DNA of 64,000 nucleotides from Spirosoma endophyticum (GTDB taxonomy: Bacteria; Bacteroidota; Bacteroidia; Cytophagales; Spirosomataceae). Under the pieces are notes generated by a model. That model saw only the letters and a program-made list of their open reading frames with translations, did not search any database and was not told the origin of the DNA. The stretch spans positions 147,148 through 211,147 of the forward strand of contig NZ_FOLQ01000011.1 in the NCBI RefSeq assembly GCF_900112365.1. Direction: 5' to 3'. Both the position numbers and the translations under genes were made by a program. Positions 16,381 to 24,883 of the stretch are shown here, piece by piece (within the stretch, counting starts at the first letter, position 1; every line of letters begins with the position of its first letter).

Positions 16381-17619
16381 TTAAAGCATCATTTTTTGAA
16401 CCCGGCGAAGTCCTACAACAAGTCGGTCAATTTCGTCTCTGGTGTTATAAACCGCAAACGATGCCCGGGTAGTTCCGGCAATACCAAAGCGCTGCATGAG
16501 TGGTTGCGTGCAGTGATGGCCCGTTCGGACAGCGATACCCTGCTGGTCTAAGATTACGCCCGTATCCTGATGGTGAATACCGTCCAGCACGAAGGAGATG
16601 ACACCGATTTTATGCTTCGCCTGTCCGATGATACGTAGCCCATCCAATTCGCTAAGTTGTTCGGTAGCGTACTGAAGCAGGTCATTTTCGTGAGCCGCAA
16701 TGTTCTCTTTGCCCAAACCTGCCATGTATTCCAGCGCGGTTTTTACGGCCACTACGTCGGCAATGTTGGGCGTACCGGCTTCAAATTTGTAGGGGATATC
16801 GTTGTATGTCGTTTTAGCAAACGTAACCTCTTTTATCATTTCGCCCCCGCCCCGATACGGTGGCATGGCGTCCAGAATGTCCTTTTTACCATATAAAACG
16901 CCCATGCCCGTTGGGCCATAGAGTTTATGAGCCGAAAGAACGTAAAAATCAGCGTCAAGCGCCTGAACGTCAATCTCAAGGTGCGAACTGGCTTGTGCAC
17001 CGTCAATCAGAACGACAGCGCCAACTTCATGCGCTTTGTCGATGATAGTTTTGACCGGATTGATTGTGCCAAGAGAATTCGATACGTGAACGCAGGAGAC
17101 GATTTTGGTACGTTCTGAAAGCAATTTTTCATACTCATCCAGAAGCAATTCGCCTTCGTCGTTTACCGGAATAACTTTCAGAATGCAGCCTTTTTCTTCA
17201 CACAGCATTTGCCAGGGAACGATGTTGGAGTGATGCTCCATTGTCGAGATAATTATCTCATCGCCCTCTTTCAGAAACTGGCGGCCGTAGGTTTGGGCCA
17301 CTAGATTAATTCCGTCCGTTGTGCCGTAGGTGAAGATAATTTCCTGCCAGTGCTTCGCGTTCAAAAACTCCTGAAACGCCCGGCGGGATGCTTCAAATGC
17401 AGCGGTTGCCTGTTCGGCCAAATGGTGAATCCCCCGGTGAATATTCGCGTTATACCCTTCATAATATTGGGTAAGGGCGTTGATTACCGCAAGCGGTTTC
17501 TGATTGGTGGCTGCATTATCAAAATACACCAGCGGACGCCCATTTATTTCCTGATGAAGTATAGGGAAGTCCTGGCGAATTTGCTGAATGTCGAGGGTAG
17601 TCTCTATGGCCGATTGCAT
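16381..17619 (-). CDS. sufS: Cysteine desulfurase SufS
   Basis: This 412-residue PLP enzyme liberates sulfur from cysteine. It has YFDNAATNQKPLAVI near the N-terminus, TMEHHSNIVPW, LIDGAQASSHLEID, the PLP lysine in VLSAHKLYGPTGMG, and the active-site Cys loop RTGHHCTQPLMQRF, all of the group II (SufS) type. ATG 17619 (MQSAIETTLD) is chosen over an upstream in-frame start at 17688. The gene for a phytase-like esterase lies between it and sufD, breaking the usual sufDS adjacency. Confidence 0.93.
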   Translation of the reverse strand: MQSAIETTLDIQQIRQDFPILHQEINGRPLVYFDNAATNQKPLAVINALTQYYEGYNANIHRGIHHLAEQATAAFEASRRAFQEFLNAKHWQEIIFTYGTTDGINLVAQTYGRQFLKEGDEIIISTMEHHSNIVPWQMLCEEKGCILKVIPVNDEGELLLDEYEKLLSERTKIVSCVHVSNSLGTINPVKTIIDKAHEVGAVVLIDGAQASSHLEIDVQALDADFYVLSAHKLYGPTGMGVLYGKKDILDAMPPYRGGGEMIKEVTFAKTTYNDIPYKFEAGTPNIADVVAVKTALEYMAGLGKENIAAHENDLLQYATEQLSELDGLRIIGQAKHKIGVISFVLDGIHHQDTGVILDQQGIAVRTGHHCTQPLMQRFGIAGTTRASFAVYNTRDEIDRLVVGLRRVQKMML

Positions 17620-17733
17620 AACGTACTGGTATTGAAGGAATAAATTACTCGTATCTCTACTTGAAAATTTACAGTGGAGATGGAGCACTTATATTGAAAA
17701 CGTAAACAATGGTCGGTTAGGTTCGTATAAATC

Positions 17734-18651
17734 CTATCGTCTGTGCAAAACAATCACCTGATTTCGTAGGGTTCTATTTCGACGGAAATTATCGTCGGCA
17801 ACGAGGACCAGCGTCTGTTTGGCCTCATCGGCCCAGGCCATTGCTTCCAGATTGCAGGTAATACCGGAGAACTGTCGGGTAAAATCAAAAGCCAGTTCTT
17901 TGGTTAACGTATGAGTTGCTTCGTCTGGCGTTGCTACGTATAAATTGGCTGTAACCTGCTTTTTACCCGCGTCATAACATCGTTCCAGCACGAGTACCCG
18001 TTTGTCATCGACAGCTACTATTTCAGAGATGCCGCCTAGGAGTTCTTCTCCCTGCGTGAACGGACAGCGGTTTATCGGGTACTTATAGCGCTCAATGACT
18101 GGGTCGGGAGAAAGCGGATCTGGATAACGAAAAAACGTTATCGTATCCTGATTCATGCGAGTTTCGCCTTCCCAACCCGCTTCGGGCGCTACCCAGAGCG
18201 CACCTGAGGACGTTAACGCAATCCCTTCAAGACCTTTGTTTGGGCCGGGTAGCGGCATTTTCAATAACACCTTATTTGCAGTATCACTAATCGATTTACC
18301 GTACAGAAGGGACGTAGTGAATTCGTGTTCATCTGTCCAGAAATAAGTAGTTGCCTGGGCATTGTAGCGAACGCCTTCAAACCAGAAAGGCGTTTTCTGA
18401 GCCAATTTTAACCGTGACTTATCGCCCAAATCACGGATGTTTCGAATGTTTTTGAAAATAAAATGCCAGCCCCGGTCACTAACGAAATGCCATTCGCCCG
18501 TGGTTGGTACAATCTCAAGCCCTGAAATGCCGCGCAGACTATCGCTGACAAGTGGAATGGTGGTCGAATCGCCTTCAAAGGTGAATTCAATACGTTGCCC
18601 CGACGCAAATCTGGCAGTTAGAGAAAAGGCAAGTAAAAACAGTATTCTCAT
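17734..18651 (-). CDS. Secreted esterase-like phytase-domain protein
   Basis: This 305-residue protein has a signal peptide (ILFLLAFSLTARFASGQ). It carries the beta-propeller pattern of the esterase-like activity of phytase family: GISGLEIVPTTGEWHFVSDR (about 41-60), NKGLEGIAL, and NLEAMAWADE near the end. It is probably periplasmic, with an unknown ester or phosphoester substrate. ATG 18651 is preferred over 18672. It sits inside the SUF block between sufD and sufS, with which it has no obvious functional link. Confidence 0.8.
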   Translation of the reverse strand: MRILFLLAFSLTARFASGQRIEFTFEGDSTTIPLVSDSLRGISGLEIVPTTGEWHFVSDRGWHFIFKNIRNIRDLGDKSRLKLAQKTPFWFEGVRYNAQATTYFWTDEHEFTTSLLYGKSISDTANKVLLKMPLPGPNKGLEGIALTSSGALWVAPEAGWEGETRMNQDTITFFRYPDPLSPDPVIERYKYPINRCPFTQGEELLGGISEIVAVDDKRVLVLERCYDAGKKQVTANLYVATPDEATHTLTKELAFDFTRQFSGITCNLEAMAWADEAKQTLVLVADDNFRRNRTLRNQVIVLHRR

Positions 18652-18758
18652 AGATAATTTGTAGAACAACATCTATTCCCTTAGAAGCGAATCGGTCAGC
18701 CAAACAGCAGGAAAAACTGTTCAACTGACCGATATATCGATTGCCCCGATGGAGGCAG

Positions 18759-20084
18759 TTACTTCATTAACTTCTCTGTGACAACGCGTTCCAGATAGTC
18801 ACGGATAGACTGGATTTTGATCTGGCTCAATACGTCCTGTGAGAAAGCGTAGAGCAATAACGACCGGGCTTCATCTTTAGGGATACCCCGCGAGCGCATA
18901 TAAAAAAGCGCTTCGTCATTGAGTTTACCTGTCGTGGTTCCGTGCGAGCATTTTACGTCGTCCGCAAAAATCTCCAACTGGGGCTTGGTGTTCATCGAAG
19001 CACCCGGCGACAGTACTACGTTCTTACACGACTGATACGCGTTCGTTTTCTGGGCGTCGGGCCGGACGAAAATTTTACCATTAAACACGCCCGTACTGTT
19101 GTCATCCAGAATACCCTTATACAATTCTTTACTATACGAATTGGGCATAGCGTGATCGACAAGGGTATGATTATCAACGTGCTGACGACCATTGGGCATG
19201 TATAAACCATACATGAACGCTTCGGCATGCTGACCGTTGAGCACAATGTTCAGGTTGTTCCGAACGAAATTTCCGTTTAGTGTTACGGTAGCCGAATAGA
19301 AGTGGCTATTATCCGATTGGTTTACTTGCGTGGTGCCAATATGATACGCTTTTTCGGTTTCGTTCTGCACTTTGTAATACTGCATCCGGGCATCGCGACT
19401 CAGAGCGATTTCGGTGACAACATTAACAAAACTCGACCGATCGCCTAAGGTCCGGTACGCTTCGGCCACCATTACTTCGGCGTTTTTACCCACCGCAATC
19501 AGGTTGCGGGGCTGAGCTGCAATATTTTTATCGCGGGCATCGGTAATGTAGCGCAGGATAATGGGCTGCTCGACTGTTGTGTTATCTGGCACACGTATTA
19601 CTACCCCATCGTTAGCCAGAGCGGTATTCAGTGCTGTGAATGCATTCTCCTGATAGTCGGCGTAGCGGGCGAAGTGCGAGCCTATAAAATCGGGATCGGC
19701 TTTGATCGCTTCCGCAAAACTCGTGATCTGAACTTGTGATTCCGGGCTGATAATCCGTGAAAGCTCAGGATGATAGCGACCATTGACAATGTAAATAATG
19801 TTACCATCAAGGTTCGGAATTTCCAGTGGGTCCAGATCGTTGGCCGTCAACGTAGTCGTATCATCCAGATCGAAGGCTTCTTTGAACAAGCCATTGACGT
19901 TCGAATACTTCCATTCTTCATGGCGGATCGTAGGAAAGCCCAGTAGATCAAATTGCTTAAGTGCCGAGCGTCGGAGTTGATGAAACGGGGTTTTACTGGC
20001 CCCATTCATAAGCTCCTCATTGGTTCGGAAAGCAGCCAGCAACTGGTCTTTAAAATCGTTATAGGATGCGTAAGAAGGAGTCAT
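18759..20084 (-). CDS. sufD: Fe-S assembly scaffold subunit SufD
   Basis: This 441-residue protein has a SufB/SufD-type beta-helix core. A C-terminal signature DDVKCSHGTTTGKLNDEALF (about 378-397) is followed by FYMRSRGIPKDEARSLLLYA, characteristic of SufD. It forms the SufBCD scaffold with SufC and SufB, where clusters are built. It follows sufC across a palindromic spacer. No sufB is adjacent. Confidence 0.93.
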   Translation of the reverse strand: MTPSYASYNDFKDQLLAAFRTNEELMNGASKTPFHQLRRSALKQFDLLGFPTIRHEEWKYSNVNGLFKEAFDLDDTTTLTANDLDPLEIPNLDGNIIYIVNGRYHPELSRIISPESQVQITSFAEAIKADPDFIGSHFARYADYQENAFTALNTALANDGVVIRVPDNTTVEQPIILRYITDARDKNIAAQPRNLIAVGKNAEVMVAEAYRTLGDRSSFVNVVTEIALSRDARMQYYKVQNETEKAYHIGTTQVNQSDNSHFYSATVTLNGNFVRNNLNIVLNGQHAEAFMYGLYMPNGRQHVDNHTLVDHAMPNSYSKELYKGILDDNSTGVFNGKIFVRPDAQKTNAYQSCKNVVLSPGASMNTKPQLEIFADDVKCSHGTTTGKLNDEALFYMRSRGIPKDEARSLLLYAFSQDVLSQIKIQSIRDYLERVVTEKLMK

Positions 20085-20087
20085 TTT

Positions 20088-20213
20088 ATGATATATGATG
20101 TAGGATGTATGATAGAGGGCTGGTCAACTATGTTATATGATGTTAAAGACAAATTCACGCGTATGAACCTGGTTTTACATCATATAGCCTATAGTATACA
20201 TCATACATCAAAT
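20088..20213. repeat. Low-complexity imperfect palindrome between sufC and sufD
   Basis: The 123-nt spacer is mostly ATGATGTA-like words on the left (20088-20143) and their inverted TACATCAT forms on the right (20174-20210). The inner arms pair as TATATGATGT with ACATCATATA. The right side overlaps the sufC stop codon. Confidence 0.65.
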
Positions 20214-20957
20214 TGCTTCGGCTTTGAGCCAATCGTAGCCTTTTTCTTCCAGTTCCATCGCCAATTCTTTGGGACCAGACTTTACAATACGGCCATTGTA
20301 CAATACGTGTACATAATCGGGTACGATGTAATCGAGTAGTCGCTGATAGTGAGTTACCACAATCGTAGCCCGCTCTGGCGACCGGAGTTGATTAACGCCA
20401 TCGGCCACGATACGTAGCGCGTCAATGTCCAGACCCGAATCGGTCTCGTCCAAAATAGCCAGTTTGGGTTCAAGCATGGCCATTTGAAATATCTCATTCC
20501 GTTTCTTTTCTCCTCCCGAGAAGCCTTCGTTCAACGACCGACTTAGTAACGACTGATCGATATTAACGAGCTTCATCTTCTCCTTCATCAGTTTCAAAAA
20601 CTGCACGGCATCAAGGGATTCCTGGCCGCGATGTTTCCGAATTTCATTCAGCGCCGTTTTCAGGAAGTTAGTTGTGCTAACACCCGGAATCTCCACTGGA
20701 TATTGAAAGGCCAGAAAAATACCTTCGGCTGCCCGCTCTTCGGGCGCTAATTCCAACAAATCTTTACCTTCGAACAACACGCTGCCGCCCGTTACTTCAT
20801 ACTCGGCGCGACCTGCCAATACCGATGCCAATGTGCTCTTACCAGCTCCGTTAGGACCCATAATCGCATGAACTTCACCGGCCTTGATTTCCAGATCAAG
20901 CCCCTTTAATATCTGTTTCTTGCCAATAAAGGCTTGTAAATTACTGATGGATAACAT
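20208..20957 (-). CDS. sufC: Fe-S assembly ATPase SufC
   Basis: This 249-residue ABC-type ATPase has Walker A GPNGAGKST, signature FSGGEKKRNEIFQM and Walker B LAILDETDSGLDID. The FSGGEKKRNE variant is specific to SufC. It powers the SufBCD scaffold in the cytoplasm and is not a transporter. ATG 20957 (MLSISNLQAF) is used; a frame extension to 20993 is not conserved. It is the first gene of this SUF block. sufB, its usual upstream neighbour in Bacteroidota, is absent, and an unrelated SDR gene lies there instead. Confidence 0.94.
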   Translation of the reverse strand: MLSISNLQAFIGKKQILKGLDLEIKAGEVHAIMGPNGAGKSTLASVLAGRAEYEVTGGSVLFEGKDLLELAPEERAAEGIFLAFQYPVEIPGVSTTNFLKTALNEIRKHRGQESLDAVQFLKLMKEKMKLVNIDQSLLSRSLNEGFSGGEKKRNEIFQMAMLEPKLAILDETDSGLDIDALRIVADGVNQLRSPERATIVVTHYQRLLDYIVPDYVHVLYNGRIVKSGPKELAMELEEKGYDWLKAEAI

Positions 20958-21087
20958 AATAGAGTATAGCGTACCGGCTAAATGAAGCCGCAAAGATAGC
21001 AGACTAAACAGTATCAGTCCTGATTAAATAACAAAATCGGGTACTTAAAAGTTGATGTGCTTCGCTTTATTCTCTATTGCTAAAAGG

Positions 21088-21801
21088 CTACCAATCTACT
21101 TCCTGTTTATCATGCCAAAACTTTCCTGTTTCAGACTGGGGTGCATCCGTAGCCAGCCATACAATAGTTTCGGCCCCTTTCTCAACGGGGCGGGAAGCAT
21201 TCGCTCCACCCATATCGGTGCGGACCCAGCCTGGATCAACACAGTTAACGGCGATGCGATCTTGCTTGAGCGCACCGGCAAACTGCTTCGTTACGGCGTT
21301 CAGCGCGGTTTTGGAAATGCTGTAAGCCGGTGCATAGGTATCCATTTTGGAAAGCGCACCAGCTCCGCTCGATACGTTGATGATGCGACCACCCATGGGA
21401 CTCTTTTGCAGGTAGGGCAGAAAATCCTGAATCACTAAAATAGGCCCGGTAACGTTCGATTTCAGGGTTCGGTCGAGCATTTCAGTATTTAATTTCAGAA
21501 TGGTTTCGCCATGATCTTCCAGAATGCCCGCGTTATTGATCAAGACATCTAAATGATCTGCTTTTTGCGAAAACACACCACTGGCATTTTTGATACTAAC
21601 AGGATCTGTTACGTCAAGATGAATAAACGTGGATTCGTAGCCAAGCTGGCAAAGTTCTTCCGACGTTTCGCGGCCTTTAGCCATATCGCGGGCACCAATA
21701 AACACGGCAAATCCGTGCTGTGCCAGCTGCCTGGCAATTTCTTTGCCTATGCCTTTGTTGGCACCGGTAATCAGAGCCGTGCGCTGGTGTTCGGTTTTCA
21801 T
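21088..21801 (-). CDS. SDR family oxidoreductase, carbonyl reductase-like
   Basis: This 237-residue short-chain dehydrogenase has TGANKGIGKEIARQ (cofactor loop), HLDVTDP, DVLINNAGI, INVSSGAGALS (Ser), YAPAYSISKTALN (Tyr-x-x-x-Lys) and DPGWVRTDMGG. The pattern resembles plant and animal carbonyl reductases and related SDRs that use NADPH. It occupies the position upstream of sufC but has its own 94-nt-plus spacer. Confidence 0.85.
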   Translation of the reverse strand: MKTEHQRTALITGANKGIGKEIARQLAQHGFAVFIGARDMAKGRETSEELCQLGYESTFIHLDVTDPVSIKNASGVFSQKADHLDVLINNAGILEDHGETILKLNTEMLDRTLKSNVTGPILVIQDFLPYLQKSPMGGRIINVSSGAGALSKMDTYAPAYSISKTALNAVTKQFAGALKQDRIAVNCVDPGWVRTDMGGANASRPVEKGAETIVWLATDAPQSETGKFWHDKQEVDW

Positions 21802-22036
21802 GATTGTTACGTAGTGAAAGGGGCGTTAACTTATTTTAACTTTTTGGGACTTCTCAAGGCAAGCGATGTACGATTGATGGGACACAGCTCGTTGAAAGCC
21901 TGACATTCTAGTTACTTCACTTATCCATAAAATGTTTACAAATCAGACCGTATGATCAACTCAATGACCGTTTCCTAAGTGCTGTTATGAAGTTTTGTAG
22001 TTAAACGACTAATCTTACACAATTAATTTACCGACC

Positions 22037-22879
22037 ATGAACCCAGTAAAATCGGTTTATTCTTTTTTGGCTTTTATCCTTTTATCGATTGGCTTATCGT
22101 TTGCACAAACAAGCGGCACGACGACTAAGCCTACGGCGACGACCAGTACCAACCGTCAGCAGGAGCTTTATGATGAGTACCATGGCATAACGAAAAAACC
22201 AGCCACTGGCGCTCCTTCCGCCACGCCAGTAACGAATCGTGGCGAATCGCAACCGCAGTCCACGAATGCTGGCACGTCACGCCCAACCGTGACGGGAACA
22301 GCCGGTCGTCCTGAAAAGACGTCGTCGAATGAGTATGTGTCTAACCTTAGGATTGGTGTACGTGGGGGCGTTACGCGTGTATTTTTCACGGAGAGTCAGC
22401 CGCTCATCGACCCGGGTATTGGGTTTGTTGGCGGAGTGATGTTGAACGTTGGAGCTGGTACGTTCTCTTTCCAGCCTGAAGTAAATTACGCGCGGTACAA
22501 TTTGAAAGTGCCCAATTTTGGCGGGACGAAAATAACAGGCGCTTTTGACCAAATAGAAGTGCCTTTATTTCTGAAAATAGCGACCGGAACGTATGCAGGA
22601 AATCGGTTTTTCGTAAATGTCGGTCCGTATGGCTCTTATTTAGCCAGCGTCAGTGTCAATGGCAAGAAAGAATCAATTGACAGTGGAACGGAGCGTTTTC
22701 AGTTTGGAGCAGCAGCTGGCGTAGGCGCGGCACTCAAAGCGGGTCCTGGTCATGTTACGATTGAAGTGCGTGGTCTGTATCAGTTCGGCGATTTGGAAGC
22801 TGGCTTTACCCCTTCTACAAAAACGGTATTGGCACAAGGAACTATAGGCTATTCGTTTCCCTTGGGGGGCGGACGGTAA
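22037..22879 (+). CDS. Outer-membrane beta-barrel protein with Thr/Ser-rich linker
   Basis: This 280-residue protein has a signal peptide (FLAFILLSIGLSFAQ). A low-complexity Thr/Ser/Pro linker (about 25-95) follows, then an OmpA-like or PorT-like barrel with LRIGVRGGVTRVFF, FSFQPEVNYARY and a final strand GTIGYSFPLGG. It is located in the outer membrane; its function is unknown. A strong terminator follows 31 nt after the stop. Confidence 0.8.
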   Translation: MNPVKSVYSFLAFILLSIGLSFAQTSGTTTKPTATTSTNRQQELYDEYHGITKKPATGAPSATPVTNRGESQPQSTNAGTSRPTVTGTAGRPEKTSSNEYVSNLRIGVRGGVTRVFFTESQPLIDPGIGFVGGVMLNVGAGTFSFQPEVNYARYNLKVPNFGGTKITGAFDQIEVPLFLKIATGTYAGNRFFVNVGPYGSYLASVSVNGKKESIDSGTERFQFGAAAGVGAALKAGPGHVTIEVRGLYQFGDLEAGFTPSTKTVLAQGTIGYSFPLGGGR

Positions 22880-22910
22880 CCGCAACTATTTCTCATAGAG
22901 TGGGTTTTAG

Positions 22911-22943
22911 AATGGCGACGACCGTTGGGCGTCGCCATTTTTG
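22911..22943 (+). terminator. Rho-independent terminator after the beta-barrel gene
   Basis: AATGGCGACG (22911-22920) pairs with CGTCGCCATT (22930-22939) and is followed by T-rich sequence. Confidence 0.85.
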
Positions 22944-22970
22944 TGTCCTATGAGTATGGTTTGTAAGTAC

Positions 22971-23693
22971 TTATTCCTGCTTCCGAATTTTGGACATGCC
23001 CGACACTTCCTGTGATTTTATGGTTGGGCTGCCGGTATAATTTATCGTACTAACCCCATTGGCCTCGGCCGACAATGTTTCGGTTACGTGAATATCGGCC
23101 CGGCTGGCACCATCGAGTTGAATGGTGGCACGAGCGATGGTCAACTTGTCCGCACTTAATTTACCGGCGCCCGACAAATGAATGTACGATTCAGTAGCAG
23201 TGCCCTGCAAATTGGCCTGAGAGCCATCTTTCACGGTCAGGTTTAGTTTTTTGGTCGTAATAGGGGCCGTCAGGCGACTTCCCGTTTCGACGGTAGCAGC
23301 CAGATTATCACTTTGAATAGGCAGCGTCGATTCGACGGAGCAACCTGTGCTGACGTCTACCTGATCGAGTTTCGCTACATGAATGGTAACGGTGACGGTT
23401 TTCGATTGGTTGAAGCTTTTATCCTTCTCCAGCATAATCCTCAATTCATTATTTTTGACCTCCGTTACTACGTGTTTCAGAATATTGCTTTCACCTTCCA
23501 ATTCGGCTTTACTAGGATCGCCCGGTGTAATTCGCACGCGCATCCCAACGCGCACGGTTAGTTTGTTGAATGTCGCAACGTTACGTTGTTGCTGGATAAC
23601 CTGGCCATTTCCTTCTATTTGACCCTGCGCATAGATCGATTGACTTAACGCAATTGTCAGGAAAATAAGAAAAGCGGTTTTAATCGATTTCAT
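22971..23693 (-). CDS. GIN domain (DUF2807) secreted protein
   Basis: This 240-residue protein has a signal peptide (AFLIFLTIALSQSIYAQ). A putative auto-transporter adhesin head GIN domain follows: FNKLTVRVGMRVRITPGD, then repeated beta-helix-like turns (VSTGCSVESTLPI, VETGSRLTAPI, VKDGSQANLQG, LDGASRADIHV). It is probably exported to the periplasm or surface. The role is unknown. ATG 23693 is selected; the longer frame to 23762 lacks a signal peptide at its start. Confidence 0.82.
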   Translation of the reverse strand: MKSIKTAFLIFLTIALSQSIYAQGQIEGNGQVIQQQRNVATFNKLTVRVGMRVRITPGDPSKAELEGESNILKHVVTEVKNNELRIMLEKDKSFNQSKTVTVTIHVAKLDQVDVSTGCSVESTLPIQSDNLAATVETGSRLTAPITTKKLNLTVKDGSQANLQGTATESYIHLSGAGKLSADKLTIARATIQLDGASRADIHVTETLSAEANGVSTINYTGSPTIKSQEVSGMSKIRKQE

Positions 23694-23840
23694 TGGTAAA
23701 ATGAGTTTAACAGTTGGCCACATAGCTGAATGATGATGTTGATAGCATAAACGTTGCTTCACTAGGCCAAGATACTAAAAATTGATTCGAAGCTGCGCAC
23801 TGGCTTCCATGATCATGATTCGACAGGATATACAGCACAT

Positions 23841-23870
23841 AAAAAAAGTGCTCACTAATGAGCACTTTCT
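23841..23870 (-). terminator. Rho-independent terminator on the minus strand
   Basis: AAAGTGCTCA (23845-23854) pairs with TGAGCACTTT (23859-23868) across a 4-nt loop. On the minus strand the stem is followed by seven T residues. It is placed to end transcripts of the small gene at 23990-24199. Confidence 0.85.
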
Positions 23871-23989
23871 AATTTCGTGGTGTGGCTTTACTAATTGTAA
23901 CGTAATTGCATTGTTAAGACTGAATTTCCAGATGTGGCAGTAAACAGGCTTGGGTCAATAAAGGGTAGGGCTTATGCTAAAAATCTATA

Positions 23990-24199
23990 TTAAAAAAGTA
24001 GCTTCCAGCCGTTAAAGAACAGGTCTTTACCCGGCTGTCCAGACCAGTTGTGGGGTTTGTCGTCAATGTCAGATACGGATGCTTCTTTTTGCACAACAAT
24101 GGCCGAAATGCCCTGCTTAGCCAACGACTGGCAGATTTCTTTTGTCGTGGCATTTCCTTTGCCTATCATCAGTCCTACAGTTTCCTCGTTCGTTTTCAT
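23990..24199 (-). CDS. Unrecognised 69-residue protein downstream of a MarR regulator
   Basis: I do not recognise this protein. It reads from ATG 24199 (MKTNEETVGLMIGKGNATTK) to GWKLLF. It has no signal peptide or membrane span, an internal hydrophobic strand (GISAIVVQKE) and an acidic middle. The frame is open to 24259 with a start overlapping the marR 3' end, but the ATG at 24199 gives a compact protein. It starts 46 nt after the MarR gene and has its own terminator, which argues that it is a real gene. Confidence 0.55.
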   Translation of the reverse strand: MKTNEETVGLMIGKGNATTKEICQSLAKQGISAIVVQKEASVSDIDDKPHNWSGQPGKDLFFNGWKLLF

Positions 24200-24245
24200 C
24201 TTGTTGATTCTGTTGTATGTGCAAACAAATTTTACGGCAAATTTT

Positions 24246-24722
24246 TTATTCTCCCTCACCTAATGCCTGCGCAGCCTTGAATACTTGCTGCGTTAGCTGG
24301 CAAACGTCTTTTTCGCCAATTAGCTGAGAATAACGGGTACCTACGCGGTCCCAGGCTTCGTTAACTATGGGTTGTAAGGCTTCGCCTTCGGATGTTGGAT
24401 AAATTAATGTCTTCTTTCCTTCCGATTCCCGCCGAACTAACCGTTTTGATTCTAGTTTCTCCACCAACCGTGTAATAGTGGATGGTGTTAAATACAGCGT
24501 TTCACTCAATTGCGATGGGCTGATTCCCGGTTGAGCAACTACTTCACACAGCAAATAGGCGTGTGAGTAGCAGAGACCAAAGCGACCAAACTCTTCGTCA
24601 CCAATGGCAGTAATAGCCCTGGCTAACGCGTTTGCTGAAAATAGTAAACAGGCACTGTAAGGCTTTGTATTCTTCACTGTGCCAGCTACGCAATTCGCTT
24701 CCTTTATTAATTCAGTTTCCAT
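24246..24722 (-). CDS. MarR family transcriptional regulator
   Basis: This 158-residue winged-helix regulator has GISPSQLSETLYLTPSTITR as the recognition helix-turn-helix and LVEKLESKRLVRRESEGKKT as the wing, in the classical MarR order. Two Cys near the N-terminus could give redox sensing, but that is speculation. ATG 24722 is preferred over 24770. The likely target is its own operon with the 69-residue gene. Confidence 0.85.
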   Translation of the reverse strand: METELIKEANCVAGTVKNTKPYSACLLFSANALARAITAIGDEEFGRFGLCYSHAYLLCEVVAQPGISPSQLSETLYLTPSTITRLVEKLESKRLVRRESEGKKTLIYPTSEGEALQPIVNEAWDRVGTRYSQLIGEKDVCQLTQQVFKAAQALGEGE

Positions 24723-24801
24723 ATTATGCTGACAAAGGTAAGTGCTGATATTTGTATGTGCAAGCAACAACTAAAAAAAATAGTACTGTAGTAGAAAAAA
24801 A

Positions 24802-24866
24802 TTCAGGTGATTATAAAAAGGCCGTGCTTCCAATATAGTAGCACGGCCTTTTTATAATCACCTGAA
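24802..24866. terminator. Perfect 27-bp hairpin between ctlX and marR
   Basis: Positions 24802-24828 and 24840-24866 are exact inverted copies (27/27) with an 11-nt loop. The inner part, AAAAAGGCCGTGCT with its complement, looks like a bidirectional terminator. The outer 14 bp extend it beyond what termination needs. Confidence 0.93.
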
Positions 24867-24883
24867 AAATAGAAGTTATCCGG

